The notes beneath the pieces were generated by a model. The model ran no database searches. It had not been told where the DNA came from and worked only from the letters and a program-made list of their open reading frames with translations. A stretch of 64,000 bases of DNA from Brevibacterium sp. CS2 (GTDB taxonomy: Bacteria; Actinomycetota; Actinomycetes; Actinomycetales; Brevibacteriaceae), in the NCBI RefSeq assembly GCF_005280295.1, contig NZ_CP040020.1, forward strand, positions 310,001 through 374,000. The letters run 5' to 3'. Numbering within the stretch: position 1 is the first letter of the stretch; the number at the start of each line of letters is the position of its first letter. Of the stretch, positions 35,280-43,910 are shown piece by piece. A program made the translations under genes and the position numbers.

Positions 35280-35744
35280 TCAGCCGCCGGAGACGGCCGC
35301 CGCGAGGCGGTTGAGGGTGTCTTCGAGCTGCTGCTCGGACACGAGCGGCAGGCCGATCTTCTGCGCGGTCTGCGCGTCGACCTTGTCCCAGGAGTAGGTG
35401 TGCACGACCCGGGTGGCGTCTGCGCCCTCCGGCTCGAGCTCCCACACCCATTCCCAGCCGGGCGGCTCCGTGCCCGCGGGCGCGGTCTGCCAGGCGAGGA
35501 GCTTGCCGTCGTCGTAGCCGGTGACATGGTTGTCGGTCTGGTACTCCCCGCCCATGTGCTCACCGTCCATGTTCATCGTGAAGACCTGTCCGGTTCCGGT
35601 GATCCGGTCCGTCTTCGAGTCCGACACGATGAAACCGGAGCCGTCGAGCTCGTGGTGGCGTTCGGGGTTGGACAGCACCTCGAAGATGTCCTTGGCGGGT
35701 GCGTCGATGGTGCGCGACACGGTGATGCTGGTCTGATCCGTCAT
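35280..35744 (-). CDS. SRPBCC family protein
   Basis: A 154-residue START/SRPBCC-fold protein (polyketide cyclase/AHSA1-like). It begins ITVSRTIDAPAKDIFEVLSNPERHHELDGSG and continues through WEWVWELEPEGADATRVVHTYSW. Such small cups bind hydrophobic ligands; nothing here identifies one. Two adjacent ATGs exist: the second (35744) has better spacing from AGAGAGG; the first is 35747. It follows the acetoacetyl-CoA synthetase gene on the same strand with 36 nt between, so they are probably co-transcribed. Confidence 0.85.
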   Translation of the reverse strand: MTDQTSITVSRTIDAPAKDIFEVLSNPERHHELDGSGFIVSDSKTDRITGTGQVFTMNMDGEHMGGEYQTDNHVTGYDDGKLLAWQTAPAGTEPPGWEWVWELEPEGADATRVVHTYSWDKVDAQTAQKIGLPLVSEQQLEDTLNRLAAAVSGG

Positions 35745-35783
35745 CATGACCTCTCTTTCCTCGTCGTTCGCTGTCCTTCGACG

Positions 35784-37796
35784 CTATCGGTCCTGCCTGC
35801 CGGCGGCAAAGCTCTGGGCGTAATTCACATACCAGTCCAAGATTTCTGGGTCGGCGGCCGTGCCGCGGTTGATCGTGTCCGGGGAGGCGCCCTGGAAGAT
35901 CTTCTTGATCGGCACTTCCATGAGCTTGCCCGTCCGGGTGGTCGGCACGGCCGGCGCGGCGATGATCTCGTCGGGCACGTAGCGCGGGGACACGTCGGTC
36001 CGGATCCGCTGCACGATCCTCTCCCGCAGCGCGTCGTCGACCTCGACGCCGGGTTTCGGCACGACGAACAGCGGCATGTAGTAGTCGCCGCCGGACAGCT
36101 CCGCGCCGATCACCATCGAGGACTGCACGCCCTCGACGCCGTCGACGGCCTGGCAGATGTCGGCGGAGCCCATGCGGATGCCGCCGCGGTTGATCGTCGA
36201 GTCCGAGCGCCCGTGGATGACGTACTGCCCACCGGGGCGCTTCGTCACCCAGTCCCCGTGGCGCCACACCCCGGGGTAGGCGTCGAAGTACGCGGACTCG
36301 TAGCGGCTGCCGTCCGGATCGTTCCAGAACTTCACCGGCATCGACGGCATCGGCTTCGTCACCACGAACTCCCCGACCTCGTCGACCACCGGGCGGCCCT
36401 GCTCGTCGAAGGAGTCCGCGGCGACCGCGAGGTAGGCGCCCTGGAGCTCGCCGCGCACGATCGGGTCGTAGGGGTTGGACCCGATGAAGCCCGTGGCGAT
36501 GTCGGTGCCGCCGGAATCGGAGCCGCAGTGGATGTCGGGACTCACGTGCGCGTACACCCATTCCCAGGTGGAATCCGGCAGCGGGGACCCGGTCGAGAGG
36601 ATCGAGCGGAGAGCGGACAGGTTGTAGCGGGCCGCCGGGGACACCCCCGACTTCTCGATCATCGTGAGGATCGCCGCCCCGGTGCCGAAGTTCGTCACCT
36701 TCTCCTGCTCGATGATCTCGAACTGCTTGTCGGCGACCCCGGCGACGGGCGAGCCGTCGTAGGTGACGATCGTCGCGCCGACGAGCATGCTGTTGACAAG
36801 GAGGTTCCACACCACCCACGTCGTGGCGACGGCCGAATAGTGCCGGCCGCCCTCGAGCGCCTCCTGCTGGAGGGTGTTGGCCTTGAGCGCCTCGAGGGTG
36901 ACGCCGCCGTGTCCGTGGACGATCCCCTTGGGCTTCCCGGTGGTGCCCGAGGAGTAGAGGACCCACAGTGGGTGGGAGAACTCGACGGGTTCGAACACCG
37001 GCTCCTGGGAGACGGCGACGATCTGCGAGTAGAGGGTCGTCGACTCCCGCGCCGCAGCGGTCTGCTCGGCGCGCTCCCCGGCCCCCGGGAACTGGTCGAC
37101 GAGCACGTGCTCGCGCACCGTGGGGAGGGCTGCGAGCAGGTCTCCGACGGTGCCGGTGGGGTCCTGTTCGCGCCCGTTGAACAGGTAGCCGTCCACGGTG
37201 AGCAGCACGGACGGCTCGATCTGGGCGAAGCGGTCGGCGATGCCCTTGACCCCGAAGTCCGGGCTCACCACCGACCACACCGCACCGACAGCGGCACAGG
37301 CCAGCAGCGCCTCGACCGCCTCCGGGATGTTCGGGAGCACCGCGCACACGGTGTCGCCCGGCTCCACCCCGTGCTCCCGGAGCCAGGCCGCGAGCGCTCC
37401 CACGCGTCCGCGGAGCTCTCGCCAGGTGATCGAATCGCGGCGCTCGTCCTCGTGCAGGCCGACGATCGCCTCGGCGTCCGGGCGGGTGTCGGCGTGGCGC
37501 AGGATGTTCTCCGCGTAGTTGCAGGTCGCACCCTCGAACCAGCGCACCCGCGGCATGGTGTCGCCGGTGAGGACGGGTCCGTCACCGCGGTCGCCGACGA
37601 CGTCGAAGTACGTCCACATGGTCTCCCAGAAGTCCTCGATGTTCTCCACCGACCAGTCGAGGAGCTCCTGGTACCCGGAGGTGGTCACCCCGTGCTCGCG
37701 GTCGAGCCAGCGCTGGTAGTCGGCGAGCGCGCTCGATTCGACGCGGTCGCGCGGAGGGGTCCAGAGAACGGTGCGTTCGGGGGTGCGTTCGGTCAT
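35784..37796 (-). CDS. Acetoacetate-CoA ligase (acetoacetyl-CoA synthetase)
   Basis: A 670-residue ANL-superfamily ligase activating acetoacetate to acetoacetyl-CoA with ATP. The N-terminus matches acetoacetyl-CoA synthetases (YQRWLDREHG, FWETMWTYFDV). The P-loop YSSGTTGKPKGIVHGHGG, the motif SDSGGTDIATGF, and the catalytic lysine in TTRTGKLMEVPIKK are intact. The length is right for this class rather than the slightly shorter acetyl-CoA synthetases. It would feed ketone bodies or polyhydroxyalkanoate breakdown products into central metabolism. Confidence 0.92.
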   Translation of the reverse strand: MTERTPERTVLWTPPRDRVESSALADYQRWLDREHGVTTSGYQELLDWSVENIEDFWETMWTYFDVVGDRGDGPVLTGDTMPRVRWFEGATCNYAENILRHADTRPDAEAIVGLHEDERRDSITWRELRGRVGALAAWLREHGVEPGDTVCAVLPNIPEAVEALLACAAVGAVWSVVSPDFGVKGIADRFAQIEPSVLLTVDGYLFNGREQDPTGTVGDLLAALPTVREHVLVDQFPGAGERAEQTAAARESTTLYSQIVAVSQEPVFEPVEFSHPLWVLYSSGTTGKPKGIVHGHGGVTLEALKANTLQQEALEGGRHYSAVATTWVVWNLLVNSMLVGATIVTYDGSPVAGVADKQFEIIEQEKVTNFGTGAAILTMIEKSGVSPAARYNLSALRSILSTGSPLPDSTWEWVYAHVSPDIHCGSDSGGTDIATGFIGSNPYDPIVRGELQGAYLAVAADSFDEQGRPVVDEVGEFVVTKPMPSMPVKFWNDPDGSRYESAYFDAYPGVWRHGDWVTKRPGGQYVIHGRSDSTINRGGIRMGSADICQAVDGVEGVQSSMVIGAELSGGDYYMPLFVVPKPGVEVDDALRERIVQRIRTDVSPRYVPDEIIAAPAVPTTRTGKLMEVPIKKIFQGASPDTINRGTAADPEILDWYVNYAQSFAAGRQDR

Positions 37797-38026
37797 GCGG
37801 GTCCTTCACATCGGTGGGAAGTCAGCTGTCGACTCCACCAGTTCTACCAGAACCGGCGCCGCCTGCGCCGATCCGCTCGCCCTGCGGCACCCGCGGCCCG
37901 GGCACCACCGCCCGCTGCCCGGCCACCACCGCAGATCCCACCCGTCTGCGCCCACGAACCGAGCACCGCCGCCCAAGGCCACCCCCTGCCGCGCTTCGGC
38001 GTCCCATCCCCCGCCGCGAGCGCGCC

Positions 38027-39610
38027 TCAGCCGCCGGTGAGCCGGGCCCACACGGTGACGTCGAAGCCGCGGTGCGCGGCGATCCCGGCCATGTGGCGCA
38101 CCGCGTTGTCGAGCTTGCCGCGCCAGGCGTCGACCGCGGCAGCCGCATCGCCGACCTCGAGGGCGCGGAGGATCCGGCGGTCGTCGAACAGGATGCGGTC
38201 GGTGGCCGGGGTGTAGTCGAGGAGGAGCACGGAGATGTACATCCGCAGGCGCCGGGTGAGGGATTCGAAGGTCCGCGCCGTCTGCGTCAGGCCCGAGGCA
38301 CGCGCGAGCTCCTGCTGGAAGCGCAGGTCCGCGTCGTCGACGTCGGTGCCGCGCCGCAGCGCCGCAACGGCCTCGACCCGCCGCAGCGCCTGCCGGACGG
38401 GCACGAGGTGCCGGCGCGGGCGGGCTGCGAGCCCGCGCAGCAGCACGGAGCCGAGCACGAGTCGGGCGGCGTAGAGATCGATGACGTCATCGGCGGTGAC
38501 GGCCGGAATCCGCACGCCGCCGCGCGAGCCGTCGAGGAGCTCCTCGTCGATCATCCGACGCACCGCGGCCTCGACCGCCGCCTGCGGCAGACCGAGGCGG
38601 GAGGCGAGGGTGCGCGGGCGGATCCGGTCGCCGGACCGGTAGCCGGAATCGATGATCTCCTGCCGCAGCGCGATCGCGAGCTGTTCGGTGAGCGAGAGGT
38701 TCGCTCGCGGCAGCCAGTGCGAGTCCGGCACCCACGACCCGGGATCCCGCCCGCGACCCGGATCAGGTCCAGTTGAATCAGAACTCGTGGATTCACTGTG
38801 CAGGAGACCGGAAGAACTCAAGTCGTTCCACTCGAGGCCCTCGAGCCCGCGGTTGACCGTCGCCGCCAGCGCGTTGAGGAGGGACCCCGGCACCGCGTCG
38901 ACCTGCCGCAGCACTGCACCGACCTCTGCGACGAACCCGTCGAGGTCGGTGCTCACCACGCTCCCCGCCCGGGCCGGCACGATTCCGCGGGGGTCGTACG
39001 CGATGATCCGGTCGACCGCCTCGGCGTCGAACACCGACTGCACCGCCGGCGGCACGACCGGCGGCGCGGCGGTCCCGAACTGCTGCGCCCATCGACCCAG
39101 GCCGGAGCTCCGCAGCGCGGCCACGAGGCCCGCGCCGCGGCGGCGGAAGTCACGCTCGGAGCGGGTCCGGGCAGCGCGTCCGGACTCGCCGGGGTCCGGG
39201 AGTGCGGCGAACCCGAGCACGAGCACCGGGTAGGCGGCGGCGACGGCGACCAGGCGCAGCCGCGGCGCCAGCGGCGGGGAGGCGAGCTGGGCCATCGCGC
39301 GGGCGACGACGCTCTGGCTCAGCCCGGTGGCGGCGGCGACCGCACGGGTCGAGTAGTCGGCGGTGTCGACGCGGGCACCGGCGGTCGCGAGGACCGCGGA
39401 CACCACCGCGGTCGCGGTGTCCTGGATGCGCGGTAAGCCGGTGCGCGGCCGGTCGCCGAGCCCTTCGCCGGCGGCCGCCCGCGCCGTCCACCGGCGCACC
39501 GTCGAGGCGGACACGCCGAGCGACGCCGCGACCTCCCCGGCCGGGCGTCCGGCAGCCACCTCCCGGCACGCCTCCGCCCGCACCTCGACCGGGACCCGTC
39601 TGCCGCCCAT
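38027..39610 (-). CDS. Two-headed transcriptional regulator: N-terminal HTH plus GntR/FCD module
   Basis: A 527-residue regulator of unusual build. Residues 8-60 are a transposase-like helix-turn-helix (RPAGEVAASLGVSASTVRRWTARAAAGEGLGDRPRTG) with a second helical unit (STRAVAAATGLSQSVVARAMAQL) at about 85-110. The middle 170 residues are unfamiliar. From about 305 there is a GntR winged helix (LAIALRQEIIDSGYRSGDRIRPRTLASRLGLP) and an FCD ligand-binding domain to the C-terminus. ATG 39610 sits right behind a G-rich Shine-Dalgarno. It is divergent from putA across 254 bases, so control of proline catabolism is likely by position. Confidence 0.8.
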   Translation of the reverse strand: MGGRRVPVEVRAEACREVAAGRPAGEVAASLGVSASTVRRWTARAAAGEGLGDRPRTGLPRIQDTATAVVSAVLATAGARVDTADYSTRAVAAATGLSQSVVARAMAQLASPPLAPRLRLVAVAAAYPVLVLGFAALPDPGESGRAARTRSERDFRRRGAGLVAALRSSGLGRWAQQFGTAAPPVVPPAVQSVFDAEAVDRIIAYDPRGIVPARAGSVVSTDLDGFVAEVGAVLRQVDAVPGSLLNALAATVNRGLEGLEWNDLSSSGLLHSESTSSDSTGPDPGRGRDPGSWVPDSHWLPRANLSLTEQLAIALRQEIIDSGYRSGDRIRPRTLASRLGLPQAAVEAAVRRMIDEELLDGSRGGVRIPAVTADDVIDLYAARLVLGSVLLRGLAARPRRHLVPVRQALRRVEAVAALRRGTDVDDADLRFQQELARASGLTQTARTFESLTRRLRMYISVLLLDYTPATDRILFDDRRILRALEVGDAAAAVDAWRGKLDNAVRHMAGIAAHRGFDVTVWARLTGG

Positions 39611-39864
39611 CCCCGCCCCCCGTCCGGTGCTGTCCCGCCTGCTCCAACGATATCTTCTGACTCATTGTACGTGCGGATGCTCACACCGGACCCTGGTCGT
39701 CCGGACAGCCGCCGCGCACACTGGGAGGACGGACGAAGGCCCGCGCTCGACGACGAGCGGACACCCGGGCCGGGCGGTCGGCGCACGGCCCGCCTGCCGG
39801 TCCGGGCGGAGCCCAGCACAGCCGCCGGGCCGGACCAGCAGCACGATTCGAGACGGAGGACATC

Positions 39865-42800
39865 ATGCTCAGCACCCCAGGGACCATGCCAGCACTCACC
39901 GACGCCGGACTGGCGCCCCTCACCGACTCCGCAGTGGCGCGGGTGCGCCGCTGGCTGCGGATCTCCGCCGGCACCCCCGCGGCCAAGGACGCCGCCGCGG
40001 ACCGGCTCGCCGCAGTCCTCTCCGATCCCAATGGCCTCGACTTCACCGTCGGCTTCGTCGACCGGGTCGTCGGCACCGATGACGTCCACGCCGCCGCGGA
40101 CGCGCTCGTCGACGTCGCCCGCCTGACCCCGGACACCATGTCCGCGCTCGACCGCGCACAGGTCAAGGCCGGTGCCGCGCTCGCCCCGGTGCTGCCGCAG
40201 GTCGTCGTACCCGCCGCCCGTGCGCGGCTGCGCTCGATGGTCGGCCACATGGTCATCGACTCCCGCGACAAGCAGTTCGGGAAGGCCGTCGCGGAGCTCA
40301 CCGCCGACGGGCACCGGCTCAACATCAACCTGCTCGGGGAGGCCGTGCTCGGCGAGGAGGAGGCGGACAAGCACCTCGCCGAGACCCGCCGCCTGCTCCA
40401 GCGGTCCGATGTCGACTACGTGTCCGTCAAGGTCTCCTCGGTCGCCTCGCAGGTGTCGATGTGGGCGTTCGACGAGACCGTCGACTACGTCGTCGAGCGG
40501 CTCCTGCCGCTCTACCGCGAGGCCGCCGCCTCCCCGGCCGGCAGCAGATTCGTCAATCTCGACATGGAGGAGTACAAGGACCTCGAGCTCACGCTCGCCG
40601 TGTTCATGCGCATCCTCGACGACCCGGAGCTCGCGCACCTCGAGGCCGGGATCGTGCTCCAGGCCTACCTGCCCGACGCGCTCGGCGCGATGCAGCGGCT
40701 GAGCGAGTACGCGAGCGCCCGGGTGGCCGCCGGCGGGGCCGGGATCAAGGTGCGCCTGGTCAAGGGCGCCAACCTCGCGATGGAGCGCGTGCACGCCGAG
40801 GTCGCCGGCTGGGAGCTCACCACCTGTCCGTCCAAGCAGGCCACCGACGCGAACTACAAGCGCGTCCTCCACTGGCTGTTCACGCCCGAGCGGATGGCCG
40901 GGGTGCGGATCGGCGTCGCCGGCCACAACCTCTTCGACATCGCCTTCGCCCACGAGCTCTCGCTCGCCCGCGGGGTCACCGACCGGGTCGAGTTCGAGAT
41001 GCTCCAGGGCATGGCCGCGGAGCAGGCCGCCGCGGTGAGCGCCGACGTCGGCGATCTCCTCCTCTACGTCCCGGCGGTGCACCCGCAGGAGTTCGACGTC
41101 GCGATCTCCTACCTCGTCCGCCGGCTCGAGGAGAACTCGGCGAACGAGAACTTCATGTCCGGGATCTTCGAGCTCCGCAACGGCAACGCCGTGTTCCGGC
41201 GCGAGGAGGACCGCTTCCGCGCCTCGGTCGACGACCTCGCCGCCGTCCTCGCGGCCGAGGGCGAGACCGCTCCCCTGCCCACCCGCCGCCAGGACCGCGG
41301 TGCCGAGGCGGAGCAGGGTGCGGCGTACACCTCGGGCGCGGAGCTCGGCGGGTTCGCCAACGAGCCCGACACCGACCCCTCGCTGCCGGCGAACCAGCGC
41401 TGGGCACGGGCGCTCCTCGAGCAGTCGTCCGCACCGGGCTGGCTCGACACCCGCCCCGCCCCGGAATCCCTGGACTCCGTCGAGGAGGTCGACGACCGCG
41501 TCGCCTCCGGCCGCGAGGCCGCACTCGCCTGGCGCGAGCTCGGTGCCCGCGCCCGCGGGGAGATCCTGCTCCGCGCCGCGGACGTGTTCGCCGCCCGTCG
41601 CGGGGAGTTCCTCGCGACGATGGCCGCCGAGGCCGGGAAGACGCTCGACCAGTCCGATCCGGAGATCTCCGAGGCGATCGACTTCATCCGCTACTACGCG
41701 GATCGCGCCCTCGAGCTCGAGGCGGTGGAGGGCGCCGAGTTCACTCCGGACGCGCTCGTCCTCATCACCCCGCCGTGGAACTTCCCCGTCGCGATCCCCA
41801 CCGGGTCGACGGTCGCCGCGCTCGCCGTCGGCGCCGCGGTCATCCACAAGCCCTCGAGCCCCACCCCGCACTGCTCGGCGCTGCTCGTCGAGTGTCTGTG
41901 GGAGGCCGGCGTCCCGCGCGAGGTGCTCCAGCTCGTCGCCCCGACCGAGGGCGAGGTCGGCAAGGCGCTCGTCGCGCACCCCGGCGTCGACCGGGTCATC
42001 CTCACCGGCGCCTCGGAGACCGCGGCCCTGTTCCGGGGCTTCAACCCGGAGCTCGACATCAATGCGGAGACCTCGGGCAAGAACGCGCTCATCGTCACCC
42101 CGGCGGCGGACCGCGACCTCGCGATGGCCGACCTCGTCCACTCCGCGTTCGGCCACGCCGGGCAGAAGTGCTCGGCGGCCTCGCTGGCGATCATGGTCGG
42201 CTCGACCTACGACTCCGAGCGCTACCGCCGCCAGCTCGTCGATGCGGCGTCCTCGCTCATCGTCGACGTGCCCGCGAACCTCCGGGCGACCATGGGCCCG
42301 CTCACCGAGGAGCCCTCGGACAAGCTGCTCCGCGCGCTCACCACCCTGGAGCCCGGGGAGAGCTGGGTGCTCGAGCCGCGCCGGCTCGACGACTCCGGCC
42401 GCCTGTGGTCGCCGGGCATCAAGGACGGCGTGAAGCCGGGCTCGTTCTTCCACCTCACCGAGTGCTTCGGACCGGTGCTCGGCCTCATGCGTGCGGACAC
42501 GCTGGCCGAGGCGATGGAGCTGCAGAACCAGGTCGACTTCGGCCTCACCGCCGGCATCCACTCGCTCGACGCCGCCGAGGTCGCGACCTGGCTCGACACC
42601 GTGCAGGCCGGAAACGTCTACGTCAACCGCGGCATCACCGGCGCGATCGTCCAGCGTCAGCCGTTCGGCGGCTGGAAGAAGTCCTCGGTGGGCCTGGGAT
42701 CCAAGGCCGGCGGCCCGAACTACCTCATGCTGTTCGGGGACTGGTCGGACGGCTCGGTGCGCGACGAGGCCTGGCTCGACGCCGCCCGCGCGAGCGATCG

Positions 42801-43422
42801 GCGGGCGTGGGAGCAGGAGTTCGGCTGCGCCTCCGACCCCACCGGCCTCACCGCCGAGGCGAACATCTTCCGCTACCTGCCGCGCGCCGTCACCGTGCGC
42901 GTCACCGCCGCCGCACTGGCCATCGAGGTCACCCGCACCGCGCACGCCGCGCAGCTCGCCCAGACCCCCGTCACCTGGTCGGTGTCCCCCGACGCCGCCG
43001 CTGAGGTGCGCGCCGCGGTCGAGGACGCCGCCCGGGGTGCCGGGCAGCCGGCAGGGTCTGACGGGCCGGCGGGCGCCTCGGGCACGGCCGGGTCCACCGG
43101 TGCGGTTTCCACCGGCGAGGGTGGCGTCGCGATCGAGTCGGCGGCCGACTTCGCCGCGCGCGTGGAATCCGGCGCTTACGACGACGGGGTGGGCGCACGG
43201 GTGCGGATGATCGGCGCGGTCGAGCCCGAACTCACCGGCGCGATCGCGCAGCGCCCGGAGGTCGCGGTCGTCGACGATGCCGTGACCGGCTCCGGCCGCG
43301 TCGAGCTCCGCTACTTCGTGCAGGAGCAGGCCGTGTCGATGACGCTCCACCGGTTCGGCAACCCGAGCCGCAGCTTCCACGCGCTCGCGGAGTCGCTCTG
43401 CCCCGACCGCCGCGCCCGCTGA
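39865..43422 (+). CDS. putA: Bifunctional proline dehydrogenase / L-glutamate gamma-semialdehyde dehydrogenase
   Basis: A 1,185-residue enzyme that oxidises proline to glutamate. The proline dehydrogenase barrel covers about residues 60-460 (VKVSSVASQ, RLVKGANLAMERVHAEV, FEMLQGMA). The aldehyde dehydrogenase half covers about 500-1020, with PPWNFPVAIPTGS, the Glu segment INAETSGKNA and catalytic Cys769 in GHAGQKCSAAS. The C-terminal 150 residues are a further domain with an Ala/Gly-rich linker. There is no N-terminal DNA-binding domain, unlike enterobacterial PutA, so regulation must be external. GGAGGA lies four bases before ATG 39865. Confidence 0.96.
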   Translation: MLSTPGTMPALTDAGLAPLTDSAVARVRRWLRISAGTPAAKDAAADRLAAVLSDPNGLDFTVGFVDRVVGTDDVHAAADALVDVARLTPDTMSALDRAQVKAGAALAPVLPQVVVPAARARLRSMVGHMVIDSRDKQFGKAVAELTADGHRLNINLLGEAVLGEEEADKHLAETRRLLQRSDVDYVSVKVSSVASQVSMWAFDETVDYVVERLLPLYREAAASPAGSRFVNLDMEEYKDLELTLAVFMRILDDPELAHLEAGIVLQAYLPDALGAMQRLSEYASARVAAGGAGIKVRLVKGANLAMERVHAEVAGWELTTCPSKQATDANYKRVLHWLFTPERMAGVRIGVAGHNLFDIAFAHELSLARGVTDRVEFEMLQGMAAEQAAAVSADVGDLLLYVPAVHPQEFDVAISYLVRRLEENSANENFMSGIFELRNGNAVFRREEDRFRASVDDLAAVLAAEGETAPLPTRRQDRGAEAEQGAAYTSGAELGGFANEPDTDPSLPANQRWARALLEQSSAPGWLDTRPAPESLDSVEEVDDRVASGREAALAWRELGARARGEILLRAADVFAARRGEFLATMAAEAGKTLDQSDPEISEAIDFIRYYADRALELEAVEGAEFTPDALVLITPPWNFPVAIPTGSTVAALAVGAAVIHKPSSPTPHCSALLVECLWEAGVPREVLQLVAPTEGEVGKALVAHPGVDRVILTGASETAALFRGFNPELDINAETSGKNALIVTPAADRDLAMADLVHSAFGHAGQKCSAASLAIMVGSTYDSERYRRQLVDAASSLIVDVPANLRATMGPLTEEPSDKLLRALTTLEPGESWVLEPRRLDDSGRLWSPGIKDGVKPGSFFHLTECFGPVLGLMRADTLAEAMELQNQVDFGLTAGIHSLDAAEVATWLDTVQAGNVYVNRGITGAIVQRQPFGGWKKSSVGLGSKAGGPNYLMLFGDWSDGSVRDEAWLDAARASDRRAWEQEFGCASDPTGLTAEANIFRYLPRAVTVRVTAAALAIEVTRTAHAAQLAQTPVTWSVSPDAAAEVRAAVEDAARGAGQPAGSDGPAGASGTAGSTGAVSTGEGGVAIESAADFAARVESGAYDDGVGARVRMIGAVEPELTGAIAQRPEVAVVDDAVTGSGRVELRYFVQEQAVSMTLHRFGNPSRSFHALAESLCPDRRAR

Positions 43423-43461
43423 TCGCGCGTCCGTTCGGGAGTGTGGGGCTTCCGGTGGAGT

Positions 43462-43483
43462 GTGGTGGCATCAGCGCCACCAC
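43462..43483 (+). terminator. Possible terminator after putA
   Basis: GTGGTGGC (43462-43469) and GCCACCAC (43476-43483) form an 8-bp stem with loop ATCAGC, 40 nt after the putA stop. The downstream T-tract is weak. Confidence 0.45.
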
Positions 43484-43583
43484 CCTTCATCGAAAGCCCC
43501 GCAGTCGTGTCCACGGATGCCGTGCACTCGGGCTCGTGCCCCGGGGTGCGCCGGCGGTCTTCCGCGGGGGTGGGCGTTCGCAG

Positions 43584-43589
43584 TAGCGT
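43584..43589 (+). promoter_or_regulatory. Leaderless -10 box (TAGCGT) of the cupin gene
   Basis: TAGCGT ends 6 nt before ATG 43596. Confidence 0.6.
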
Positions 43590-43595
43590 GGACGC

Positions 43596-43895
43596 ATGAG
43601 TGAGTACGCACCGGCGATCGCCACGGTCCAGATCGACAACGAGTTCACCCGCGTCACCGAGTGGCGGTTCCCCCCGGGCACGGAGACCGGCATGCACGTC
43701 CACGAGATGGACTACGTGGTCGTGCCGACCGTCGCCGGCACGCTGACGGTGGTCACGCCGGAGGAGACCTTCGCCAATGAGATCGTCCCCGGCGCCTCGT
43801 ACACCCGGTCGGTGGGCAGCGAGCACAACGTCATCAACGAGACGGATGCCGAGTGCGCCTTCGTCGAGGTCGAGTTCAAGCAGCGCCGCGGCTGA
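43596..43895 (+). CDS. Small cupin-domain protein
   Basis: A 99-residue single cupin barrel. The first metal motif reads TGMHVHEMDYVVV (His34, His36), and SYTRSVGSEHNVINETD supplies the second-motif His. Such one-domain cupins may be isomerases, dioxygenases or sensors. The function is not set by sequence. Transcribed from a -10 box 6 nt ahead of the start, in its own unit between putA and a convergent lipoprotein gene only 15 nt away. Confidence 0.85.
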   Translation: MSEYAPAIATVQIDNEFTRVTEWRFPPGTETGMHVHEMDYVVVPTVAGTLTVVTPEETFANEIVPGASYTRSVGSEHNVINETDAECAFVEVEFKQRRG

Positions 43896-43910
43896 TCGAC
43901 CGCTCGCGCA

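Noticed and set aside
39319-43380. A 1,353-codon minus-strand open frame antisense to putA
   Set aside because: GC-rich third positions remove stops on the antisense strand. The translation is low-complexity Arg/Gly/Glu/Val with no domain, while putA on the plus strand is unmistakable.
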